Source: Halichondria panicea (lineage: Eukaryota; Porifera; Demospongiae; Suberitida; Halichondriidae). Taken from it: DNA of 64,000 bases. Position numbers and translations under genes: made by a program. This document shows, in pieces, positions 31,552 to 44,700 of the stretch. The notes under the pieces are model-generated. The model was not told the origin of the DNA. It saw nothing but the letters and a program-made list of their open reading frames with translations, and did no database searches. The DNA is taken from positions 3,649,803 to 3,713,802 of the forward strand of contig NC_087380.1 in assembly GCF_963675165.1 (NCBI RefSeq). Direction: 5' to 3'. Each line of letters opens with the position of its first letter. Position 1 is the first letter of the stretch.

Positions 31552-33590
31552 GTACGTTCAAAGTCAGAGGTATATAGGAGGAACCACTTGGTCTTAGTTA
31601 ATTAAAGATCTTAGTTTTTGTGAAACTTCACCGCAAACACATATAGAACACTCATGTTACATGCATGTAGTCTCATGCATGTAATTGCGCGGCTATGAAT
31701 GAATCAAGTATATAAGTAGCTTTAAATCTCGCCAAATCTGTACGAGAGTAGAGATAACAGCTGGTCAGATCCGGCCATGATATGATTTTCATTCGTATGT
31801 CACTTGAGCACTCTGCATAGAATTTTATCGTGGACTTGGTCAGCTATTAGTGTCATGTACATGTTGTAATTGCGCATGCATGTCAAGTATATAGATGCAT
31901 GTATAAGTATAGATGTAAGAAAAGAAACGGTATATATACATGCAGATTTAGCGAGATTTAAACGACCTCTACTTGAAATACGTATTTTGAGTTGCCATGG
32001 TAGAAATTTGAATCATATTATGCTGGCGAAGTTTTACAAAACTAAACACCGTATATCTTCTAATTTATCGGACAGCAAAAAATAATTATTTTGGAAATTG
32101 TCCAGGTATAATTGGAACAGATTTTTATAGGGCATGCGAAGTGTCCGGAATAATTAGAACAAGCAAGCAGCTGCATGCGAGCTAGCTAAGTTTAATAGAA
32201 CAGGGTACGACTGAATAGTTGCACTAGTATCTAAAACTAGCTACTCAAAGCTATCTAACTGCAGCACTCTAAGTCTTACTTGCCGTCTATGAATGGTAAC
32301 TCAACTTTTCAAGGTATTGTCCGGATATTTGTAATATTAAAGTACAGGAGTGTCCGTTGTATTAGAACAACGAAAATTGCCCAAAAGAGTGTCCGGGGTA
32401 ATTAGAAGTGTCCGATAAATTAGAAAATATACGGTAGTAAAGTAATAATACATTTAGATATTCATTTACTTTTGTATCTGATTCTGCGTGACTTGCTTTA
32501 CTAATAAACCACTTTGCTAAATTGGTATGTTACAGTTTTACAGTAAAATACTTGCATTTCATTACATGCAGTTATAGAATTTATAGCAAGAATACTGGAG
32601 GCCATGATGGCATCTCTGGATGAATAACTTTGTTAGAAACTGAAACAATAATAATGCATGCATGTAGATAAGTCGAACCAGTTACAGTATTATATACATA
32701 TAGGACAAGTACAATAGCTATTGATTTCTGATTGATGTATGGACTACATGATTGTACTCTTGTATACATAGATCTAGCTGGATTTAAGTTGTTAATTGAT
32801 TTTTTATTTTTAGTTTATAGGCCTTGTTGTTCAAATGTTCACCATTGAAAAAAACTTGATTATCTTTTTTACATTATACCTCGAGGCGTAGCCACACAAG
32901 GGATACGCGGTGGCCTTGAAGGTCGTGCTATCGATGTGCTATACGAATTTGCCATAATGCACTTGTTAAACTAATGCCCCACCCCCTATCGGGAATAGGT
33001 GGGGATTAGACCAATCACATGATCTAATCCACTTACCTTTGGGCATGTTATTTGGTTTAATCCCCTGCATGGTAACCCCTAGTACAACATATAGGGTTAT
33101 GTGGGGAAAGTGTATTCAACTCTAAGTTCCTCCCTATAGGGAAGCAATTTCAATTAAGTATAATTCCCAACTAATTCCTATTTATCTCTGGTAGGAGGAC
33201 TGGGGAGTGGGGCATTAGTTTGACAGTGCATAAAGGACTTGTAACTATAAGAAGCCATAATTATGGCATACATGAGGCTGAAATTAGGAGTAGTGTAATA
33301 AGATGGTATTGCCAAGGGGTGCTCATATTTTGTGTTGGTTTACGTGGAATGACCCTCATGCATATGGACATATGTACACTGGTGCGATAACCATATGTTC
33401 GTTTAGCATGGAATGACCCTTACATGGATTTATTGCTCATTGTAGTCAGACATCAAAGGATTGTACTACTGTTGGTATTGTAAATACAGTATGAGGTAAT
33501 ATCAAGAGTTCACTCCAATAGACAGTAAACAAGTATATACCAATTGAATGACTCACAAAAGTACAGCTGGACAGACAGTAAATGAAACGG
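31552..33590. other. Intergenic region with one miniature element
   Basis: No gene supported. Contains the element at 32048-32436 and AT-rich sequence. A CCTCGAGGCGTAGCC stretch at about 32879 resembles family A ends. The 3' UTR of MTREX would begin just left of 33591. Confidence 0.6.
32048..32436. mobile_element. Miniature element with TATCGGACA-type inverted ends (copy 1)
   Basis: Left end ACCGTATATCTTCTAATTTA then TCGGACA; right end TGTCCGATAAATTAGAAAAT then ATACGGTA. Internal TGTCCGG..ATTAGAA motifs repeat several times. A second copy is at 52210-52734. About 390 bp, no coding capacity. Confidence 0.85.
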
Positions 33591-36500
33591 TCAAAGGTAT
33601 AAGCTAGCAGCAAACACAATATCTCTCTTGATCTTAACAATTCCTGCAGAATAAATAATTATAAATAACCACAGTAATAGAGTCAGGGCTGTCCCAATTA
33701 TATAGACAGGCAACTCTTTTGGTTTACAATGGAGTAATGCATGGGTATACCGTTAATTTGCATGCTTTTATCATAGATTGAAAACTCTAACTCTTCAATC
33801 TATGCTTCTATTCACCAATAAATATATGGGCCTATTTCTCCCCGGCTCATTAATTATAGAGTACACACTTCACCTTCAGCAAACTTGTTTTCTAGTTCAG
33901 TGTTTCCGATGGCCTTGGAGGCCTGACACATTTGCCTCATCAGTTCCTCTAGCCGGCGCATGCACCGAATCACACTGCCCTCAAACACATCCGTCATTTT
34001 GCATATCTGGGCGAACGAGGAGCCCTGCAAAAAGATATAATTATATGAAATACTGAGTGATGGTCAATCTGGAATGTTGTACAATAATTTCAGAATTCTA
34101 TGTCTATCATAGTGAAGTTTTACAGTGGGTGTGTAGGAGAAGCTACCAGTGGAATATCACTGCAGAACGACCTTCGCTTCTAATGTACGTAACTATTATT
34201 CTTAGCGCAAATGCCCTTACAAAAATAGTAGTGTTATACTTATGAACACAAATACCATATATTATTGGTTCGCATATACCGTTGCCCAAGCGTGCACTAC
34301 GTCCATGAGATGAGGTCTGAATTTCTCCACGTACTTGTCCTCCTCCAAAGGAAGTTTAGCCTCCACCGCCACCCTCGCTATCCTTCGGGCAGAGTCCTGC
34401 ATCATTTTGAGGGGCGTGGCCAACTCCTCTGTTAGTCGAGGAATCTCATCAGCCTGTGTGCATGGGGACGGTGTGTGGTTCTTACCATCTGCGAGCATTG
34501 CAACAAAAGATGCATAAATGAATACTGTATGATACATACCGTATATAGCGAGAAATTTTCGTGAGGTGCAAAATTTCGCTTTTTTCGAGGGCAGAGCCAG
34601 TTAAAGTGAAAATTAAAACTGGGATAAACTCCCACGCACCGGTATTTCACATGCAAAGCTCCTGGTGGTGGGTGTGGTTTCGTGGCAATGAAACGCGAAT
34701 ATTAGAACCCACAGAACATTGCTGCTGAGGGCCTAGCTGGAGGCAAATAGCAAAAATGTGCACCCGCAAAAATTTTCCACTATTCGGTACACAAACTACT
34801 CAGGTAGGTTAAGGCTGCTTTTTTCTTGAAATTGTTGAAATTGAAGAAAACGTGTACTACAAAAAACTACCATTTTTTGAAAAAATCTCGTCAATTACAC
34901 ATTATTTTTTCCAAAATGTATTGTAAACATGAATACCTTTCATCTGAAAACATATTACCATGGTTACTATCTTGGTATGTGCGTTAACTGTGACCAAATA
35001 CGACTTACCTTAACAATAGTTTTGAATACGCTGCCTCCAATACCAAGTTTTAGAAAGCTATATTGGTATCAAAAGAAAGCTTTTAGTCAGATCTACTAGA
35101 AACAAGGTGGATATTTGGTATGTACTCATTCTAGCTCTGATTACAGCAAATTTATTGAAAAAAATGCTAAAAAAATGTAAACATTTATGATTTGTATGCC
35201 TACTGTACAAAATACGTGATAGCAGCCCTAAATATCCACTTGGTTTCTATTGCATTGTAGTAAGCGCTTTCTTTTGATACTAAGATTGTACCATGAAAGT
35301 GATTATTGGAGGCAGCGTTCTTTGGTTTAAGTAAATAGCAAGTTAACGTACGCAGCAAGGCAGTATCCATGGCAACAATGTTATCATCCTGATCCATTTT
35401 ACGTTTATAATATGAATCCCGAATATAAAGGTACACAATGAAACCATTACACAATGACAATGAATGGATTGCAATGCACCCTCATTTATGGCCCATATTT
35501 ATGAAACGGCCTTAACCAACCTGAGTAAACAGCAAATTAATCGGCATGATCATTACTTACAAACCAAATGTGTGAGGCTTTGATCACAAAAACTTTGTAT
35601 CACCTTTTCTTCGAATACGAAGCAGGAGAGAAGAGCTACGGCTTGTTCCACTGACAGAGCGTTGAAGGCACCATTAAATATCAGCTCCGTCAACAGTAGC
35701 TCATCACCACTGCAATATAATAATAATATTACTTATACACCGTATAGCGGGACATTTTTGTGAGGTGCAAAATTTCGCTTTTTTCAAGGGCAAAGCAGTT
35801 CAAGCAAAAAGTTAAACTCCCACGCACCGGTATTTAAGCTTTTGGTGGTGGATGTGGTTTCCAGGCATTGAAACGCGAATATTAGAACCCACGAACATTT
35901 TTGCTGAGGGCTCTGGAGCCAAATAGCAAAAATGTTGGACCCGCGAAAATTTCCCGCTATACGGTATGCAACATAATTACAGTACTGTATTGGAAAGAAG
36001 TCACGGTTATAGTGTAGTGGTATCATGCAAGATTCCCATGTATTGTTGCATGCGACCGGTATTTTTCATAACCATGGCAACAAAAAATTACAATTGATTT
36101 TGTCTTGTAGGTAGTAACTAGCACTGCTGGAGTACATGTAGTATAGAAACGAAAGGGATTGGCAACGGGGGCAGTTCACGTGATGCTTTTACATTGAATG
36201 TACACAGATGGGCCTGAAACCATCCGTGTTTCGCCCTAAAACTCCCGCGAAAACCCGGGAAATGAATAATGCCTACTTCTCAAAGACCCCTCCAACACTT
36301 AAACACATGCCCCCTGCATGATGGTAGGTATCATTTAGAATATAATCTTGATTTTCGTGAAGTAGCTAGAGGTACACAGAGCCTCTGTCAGAGGCTTTTT
36401 CATGCTTGTGTTCCTATAGCACCTATGATATAGCTAAGGTTGTGTTACTAAGTAGTGTGCTGTGTCCCAAATCGCCACACAAATGAGGTGAAGTTGATGT

Positions 36501-38734
36501 ATAGCAGTAGAACTGCTTGTAAACTTTTTTTACAGACGGCAAAACAATTCTCATGAATTATTCATGTTTAGACTCCCACGTTAGAAGTAAGCCTTGAGGC
36601 GAAACACGGATGGTACCGGAAGTGCACTCCGTTGCCAATCCCTTTCTCTTCTATCTATGGTGGTATCATGCAAGATTCTGATTCCCAGGCAGTGCACTTT
36701 TTATCGGATATAATACAAACATTCACTTTCATTTTACCAACCTGCTGATCTCACAAGCCACTCTTCCTTTTACCTCTATCACGTCAGTTGCATTAGCATA
36801 GCCCAACCTGTAAAATTAATTGAAAGGTGTGCAGGATTTTTCAGAATCTTCTATGGACAACTAAGTTAAAATAATTATGGTAGTTTTTAAAATGCACAGT
36901 ACACTACTGCATGCACTGTACCGTAGTGCTCTTATATATGTATACACATGTCATAAGACTGCCATTATGGACAACCTTCATGCCACTGCAAAGATTCTGT
37001 AAACCCTGTAAAACAATATCTAAAAATTTCCCGTACTCTATTGGTCAATCAGAATTGGTATAACTGAGCCAAAAAATTCAGCTATTCTTTACCGTCTTAG
37101 CACTCTTTTTCTGCTCTTGAGTTCATCCATTTGCATGATGGTCTGTGCTTTTTTTAACTCCCTCTTAGCAGTACTAATCTCAGCATCAAGCTACATGCAG
37201 GGGTAATTATGCATGATAAGAGCATGATAGAAGCACATGTGTTTCAGGTGCAGACTAGACATTAGGGGAAATAAATATTTAGAAACTGAGAATAGTTAGC
37301 AATTACCCTCTCGGGCAATTTTGCTGTGCATGCAGTTCCTAGAACATTGGCGAGTATTATTCATAAAGTTTACTTCTTCCACGTTTACTCACGACATATA
37401 CGATACTATACAAGACGTATACAGAGTTATCCGATAAGACACCATATCATGTACATGTAAGTAATCAGCTTATCCCCAAACAGAGCCACATCCACGCCCT
37501 TGCACACACTCACACACATTATTTACCTCTATTTTTTCCCCACATAGGTTGTAGTTCTCATCCAGGTCGGCCATTTTGTGGGCAGAGCCAGCATACATCC
37601 GAGCCTCCAGAGTCTCTATCTTACGAACTATCTTCTTGAACTCCTCCTGCAATGTGTGGTCATGTATTATGCAGTGTGAGCACCGAAATAATTTATATAG
37701 TTATCAAAACCACTAACTATACCAGATTGATGAAGACAGTTATTGCCCAAGAATAACTATACCGTATACACATACAAATCGTACAATCAGGGTTATTTTC
37801 AGGATTTTGCACAAGTGGGCGAAAATGTGGGTTCCAAATATTAAGTGTGTGCATGATCGACAGGGTGAAAGTAGGAAATTTACTTGCTCCAAGCGGGTGA
37901 AAATTAACCCGCTAACCCGGACTGAAATGAATTTGCATCTTAATTATATAGCGTTGAGCCTGTACCCTATTTGCTCACTAAAACCATTATAACCTTAATA
38001 CTGTTAAGCATTATTATTGGCTACTAAAAACGTTTACACAGAGTATATTATGGTGTAAGTAGCCAGTTACCGTACACCATGCATGGTCAGAGTCAAGAAT
38101 TTATTAGACAAAACATGTAACTCATTTTATATCAGTCTGATGGCTAAAAGTTTGCTTACAGCTTTGGTATGCTTCCAAAATACACGATACAAAACAAAAT
38201 ACGAATGACCAGAATAACCAACACAGACAGACAGACACACAGACAGACAGAATGTTGGGGACTCGCTTCGCTCACCCTAATTATTATAACCCGGATAATA
38301 GAGAAAGAAGGGGATTAAAAACACTCTGTATATTGGATGCACACATCTTTTACATGCTAAACAACATAAACATTCATGTTTTCAACACCATTGTGTGTGC
38401 TCCCTCAGGGTGTCATACATGATTTTGAAGTAGAGGGGGAAACATTTGCTAAAAAAAAAGGTCTACTGTTATTTCAATACCATGTACTAGTTGTATGACT
38501 GAGTGTCCATAGCTGGCATACTAATGCCAGCGCTATGGACGCTCAGTCATACAACTAGTACATGAATGCAAATGTTAGGGGGGATATCCCCCCTTTCCCC
38601 TGTATGACACCCTGTCCCTACATTTAATATAAACGTAGAAGGTCTAGGCTTCAGTCAAATAGTACACAAAGCTGACAAGTACTGACAGCACATTATTATA
38701 CCTCGGTGCGCATGCGAAAGCGAGGTATACGGTA

Positions 38735-38766
<32 letters not shown>

Positions 38767-41700
38767 ACTGCTACAGCTGCTCAAGGATCAATCAAAAGTG
38801 CAAGTAAGAGTTTCTATAGGCTTCTAGTCATGTTTTCTTGGATTTTAATTCGTGGATTTGCAAAATAATGCTTCGTTCTCGAGTTATGCCTAGTTTTGCT
38901 TACTTGGAATGCCATTGCAGCCTTTTCAGAAGAGCACATAGCCAAACTTGTCTACCGAGTGTTGCTACTCTACTTAGTAGTTAGCTCTGCACTAGAACGC
39001 TAGCTATTGGTAGCTGCAAGAGTGAGAAGAGAGCTGCAAGGCTCTGCTGATGGCAGCCACTGACTTTGGCATCGATCGTTTTTAACAACAATCATGGTCG
39101 ATCATTACCCACTCTTTGAGTTTGCATGCAGCATGCAAATTAAAAAATGTTCATCATGTGTATAAAATTAAGCTATTAGTAGCTTTATGTTATGTAGCTT
39201 TGGCATCTTCACCGAGGCATCAGCACCTGCGGGTGCTTTCATTATAATTATGACTAACCAAATATCTATATAAAATTATTGTTGCAGCTGCACTTACTAC
39301 AGATAAAGATCGTCTGAAGTGCATTATATGCATGCATGTGTTCAACGTTCAAGTTCGCAGTGTGCAAGAATAATAATTATCGTGCTGCAAGTGTGTATAA
39401 CAGAGATATGACATCATTCACTTTCATTGTAATGTAGCGTTTATTATTATGATCACACGTACCTGTACAAGTCTGAATAACCCCAGGCCTCATCAGTTCC
39501 CCCCAAAACAATATTATTACTAAAAGTTAACAATACAATACCTTTGTGATGTGCATGTCCTCGACAGGATCGAGCAGTGGCAGACCATCAGGAAACCTCT
39601 TCTGTACCTCAAGAATGGACTTCTTCACTGCATGCTTGCTGTCCCCTGATCGAAGGTCCTTAGGCAGGTAGATCCTCACTGAGCTCAGCTTGGACAATTG
39701 GGAGAGGGTCAGTGGAATCACCTATGGAGGATGTCATGGTAAAGATACGAGTGGGGTGCTAGCACACAACAGAAATCAGTCTGACTTCACATTACTGCAA
39801 CCAATAACTAGAGCACTAAAGTGCTAACCCTCGGCTGTTTTATACTTGAATACAAAGTAGTATATGTATGAAGCATGGAAGCTGGCTAAATAGCAAGTAA
39901 CATGAGCAATGAAATTCCATCGTTCCTGGTACAGATCAAATTAGCTGTAAATACGTACCTCAATAAAAGGACACATGTAGAAGCTCGAGGCCAACGTGTA
40001 AGTTTAGCTTTTGCTTGTTTTTATACGACAACGAAGCTTTAACATAGAAATCTGCGCCATTGTTAAAGCTAATAACTTGTTGTGTGAAGGCTATCCATGC
40101 TGTAAACGCAGTGCTATCATCCAGGTGAGTAGATTCACAAATTACAGACAGACAGACAAACAAACAAACAAACAAACAAACCAAACTAGAGCACTAAAGT
40201 GCAAACTATCGGCTGGTGACATGATTATAAAGAAACCAGAGGATCCAGTGCATGTAGTATGTATGTCTAGCACAGCAACTCAGGAGCAATAAAACCAGAG
40301 TGGACTCATGAGGCATGCTGAGAATCGAGTTTTAGTGGTAGGCCTACACATGAGACCATGAGACATGCACTGTGGACTAGGATCACAGCAAAGAAGCCTG
40401 GAGTCTTAGAGAAGTATGGCTCCTTGGTGCTATAGGATCGAGACTCAAGCAAAGAAGTTAACAAACCAGTCACAATTCTAGCTTTCTACTTTAGTGACCC
40501 TTTTCCATTGTTCCTGGTACGGGATCACTTCAACTGCAAATACGTAGTCTATTTCGAATAAAGGCCGCGTGTAGTTAGCTAGCTACCAACGTGCAAGTCC
40601 AAGCTTCTTAGTTTTTGCTCGCTTTTATTTGACAACGAGGCTTTAACATCAAAATCTGCCACTATTAAAACTAATAACTTGTTGTGTGAAGGCTATCCAT
40701 GCTGTAAACGCAGTGCTGTGGCATCCAGGTGAGTAGATCGACTCACTCATTACAAACAGACAAACAAATCAACAGACTACTATACACGTGTGCCTCGGGT
40801 AATGACTACTATACCCACTGGCCGCGACACGACCTCAGGTAAAAAGCACTGCAGGTGCTGATGCCTCGGTAAAGCAGTGGCGGATCCAGAGGGGGTTCTT
40901 TGGGTTCAATCATAGATTAAAGAGTTAGAGGGATAGGAAACGGTTTGTATCTCGAGTAACATCCGCGCTACGCTGCGGTTTAATCGAGGCCATCACAACA
41001 ACATCTATTTCTACACTCAGTGCATAATAAACTACAAGTAACTGTGCTTAGTCCGTGCAACTCACTTATATTTCAAGGTCTATACCTATTGTAGTAGTCA
41101 TAAAACCAGCACGCTTACACGTTATATGTTCCAATAGCTCTAAAACAGCCTTGGGAACATATAACTTTATTGGAAAGTCTCTTTTTACTGGGTGTGGTCA
41201 GACATTAGCAAGTACTACACGTGGCTCATGGACTAGGCGTGTTATAAATTGCTGAAAGAGATGATGTCTCGAGGAAACACAGCTTTGGGAGTTACCCGGC
41301 AAAAATGTGCTTAATAGCCTCGTTCATAGGGCGTAGCGTGGATAATTTTCGAGGCTCCACTGCAGATTCAATGTAAAATCATCACGTGCACCACTCCGTT
41401 TCCTATCCCTCTAACTCTTCAATCTATGGTTCAATCGAACCCCCTTTGAGAAAGAAGTGAGTGGGAGGCTCAAGCAACTAGTTAGCAAGTTGTTCCTTTC
41501 TTACTAGCTTTCACATGCACTTCTCACTTACCTTTAGTCCTTGTTAGTCCTGCGAAGCTTTGTCTGTGCAGTTTCAGTGACTTCATATGAAGGCTAAAAC
41601 TCTCCAGCATAGTGCATGCAGACTGCTTATGAAAAAAAGTGATGACCTTTTTTTTTAGGAAAAATTCAGTGTGTTAATGCGCATGCTCACTGTTTCGAAG

Positions 41701-44700
41701 AAGTGACGACCTTTTTTTTTAACAGTCCTTGACTCCAGGGCTCTGACCAGGAACCCCCTTTCAAGAATCCTAGATCCGCCACTGTAAAGGCCGCACTAAA
41801 CATGAAGCTACTAGATCTAGTTATTAACAAGATGCTCAGTAGAGCATTCACCCCGTGCATTGAGCTTCGTCGCACAAGGGCAAAAAAAGATACGATAACT
41901 TTTTACCGTAATGACTTAAGATTGGATCGTGAATCTATAAAGCAACGATTAGTTTTTGTTGCTACAAGTTTCAAGAATAAGAAGCCTATTATTCAACCAC
42001 TGTCTCATTAGCAGTTAAAGCAGTCCATGAAATTGTCTAGTTCGCTCAAACAGCTCATTTTTGTGTCCACAAACCGACACACACACACACCAATCACTCT
42101 ACCCCTGCTGTGCACACGCGAGGTAAATTTACATTGGTGCAAAAAATGGGAATGATCGACCATGATTGTTGCTAAAAAGAATGCCAAATTTTGACACACA
42201 CACACACACACACAAACACTCTACCATATACCATGTGCAACCAGGCATAATGACATGTGAAATCGCTTACAGTGTAATGTAAACAGTGTTTCCCCCACAT
42301 AGAAAAAAACAGGGCCCTGTTTGAATAGCTAATTGAGTTTGGGAATCTGCACAGGTCAATGTTGATGAATTGGGGAAAGTCCTAGGCTCTCTATTTTGGT
42401 CATGCATATTGTCCATGTATGTGTGTGAGGACATAGAGAAGCTCTGTGCCAAAAATGGCACCCTTCCCCCCTCCTCCTTGTCTTTACACTGGGGGAAACA
42501 CTGTACTGAATCATTCAATAGAGATTCACATTACACCACTACTGATTTAACGCAATAGGTGGTCACTAATGGCGAGAGGTCACATGATACCTGCATTTCC
42601 CCCTTGTCATTGGATAGAGGGGGGCGTGGCACTGTTCTGTTACTGGCCGACTCAGTGGAGATACACAGCAGCACCTCCACAACGTAGATAGTCTCTGAGG
42701 TGTTCTGTCCGAGAGAGATATTGTTGGGTAATTGAATTTTGTTGCCAAATAATTATGATTACTAAAAGTGAAAGTCTGTTCGCTTGGCTACACGTATACA
42801 TGTACATAATTATGAGGAACCAAGTTCTATTTATTAGGGTTAGGGTTTATCCCATTAAAGCAGAGTCAAAGCTTTCAGTTACTGTAACCGAATCTTAAAT
42901 CATAGGACAAAATTGTCTTATGATCCTATTATAAGCAGCAATTTTGCTACTTACAGCAAAGGACTTTAAGAGCAGGATTTTCTACTCACCTTCAAGTTTG
43001 TCTTCTTCTGATAGTTGATGATGCAGCCCCATCCAAAATCAATCTCCTCTATCTCCACCCGCACTAAACGCCCGGATTGCAGGAATGGCACACAGTAAAT
43101 AGGCTGTACAATGTACAATTGTAACTCCTTGCCAAGTTTTTTCAGCTGCTGGCGTATACGATAATAGGCGGTAACATTCTCCTCGTTTTTGATCACTATG
43201 GCGTCCCGCTTGGTCTCTAGGGCTTTCACCTCTGTAGGGGGTGGAAGTAACACCATAATTAGCAGAGACAGCTAAAATGTGGTAGTGAGGATACAATTGA
43301 CCTTACTACCTTAAATACCTTAAACATGCATATGCGAACTTGCGAGGGGGTTGATCAATTCGCAACAATAAAATCGCAAAACCTAAATAATTATTAGTAA
43401 ATTAATACACACGATCCTTGCCAGAACGCAATCGCAAAGGGTCAACTGTTTTGCTGATTTGCAAAGGTTTTTACCCGCAAAATATTCTAGTAATACGGTA
43501 CGTGAGAGAGGGGACCATTGAGGAAACGGTCGGGAGGACAAGGATACTTACAGCCAAAGTGTTAGAATACGCCACAGCAGTCTATAGTTTAAAGCACAGA
43601 GATAGAGACACAAATAATAATCTTAAACTATATCTTCCCAGAGCATATCTCCACCCATCCCTCCCACTCACTCTGCTGCTTGACAGGCATGGCTGTGTTG
43701 TTCTGAAACTGGTAGAAAGACCTCTCGAGCATGTACTCCGGATTGATCTCCTCTACTCTCAGCAGGTTCAGCACCATGTTGTATGTCAGGTGGAATGCCG
43801 AGTTCAGCGCATTAGGTTGGCCCTAGGGCAGAAAAAGAGAGAAATGAAATGTGCATCATTGCTCACTTTTCAGCTTTATAATTAATGTAAGGAATAGCTA
43901 AAAAGATGCCAAGCATACATTCAAGTAGCGTGCATGCGCAGTCAAGCTCTACAGAAAGCTATTTAGACTCCTACAAGGCACTGCCAGCAAGCAGTTATAC
44001 AAAGGTGGGAAATTATAAAGCACCGACAAAAGTATAGATATGCCCACATACACTGGCCAACAAAAATAATCACCTCTTAGGCCTATATAGATACTTTACA
44101 CCATGTTAAAAAAGGCAAATGTATGTGATAAATTGAGACTGTGGTCCTGAAACCTTGAGTATGTCCTTGCCCACATTGGCATCCATCTGCTCATCAATCA
44201 TGAGCATACAGATCCCACGGTCGTCCAGACCACGCCTACCAGCACGCCCACTCATCTGGATGTATTCCCCTGATGTGATCTGCATGGGTAAAAAACAACA
44301 GCATCTTTAGTTAAGTGACAGCTATAAACAAAATAAGTTAATTGCTAGTGCTTTGTCTAAAATATATGCATTAATCGTACACTTCACAAAATGGCTAAAA
44401 TAGTATCGAGCCCAGAGCGCTTTGTAAAGAAACACAATGCATTCATTTGTGACAAAGCACAGCAACTTAATATTTCTGGTTCTGTCCGGTAAGCAGCCAA
44501 CCCACGAAATCAACTAAACGCTTTTAGAGGCCATTCCACAAAATTTAAGTGCCTCGAAGATTTCATGCTAACAAAAATCCCACAATAACCTAAAAGTGTT
44601 ATGGAAGAGGAGCTTGAGAAACAAAAGTCTGGGATGATCTTCAAGGATAGAAACATACCATCATAATTATGTGTACAGTAGAACCTCGATTATCCGGACA

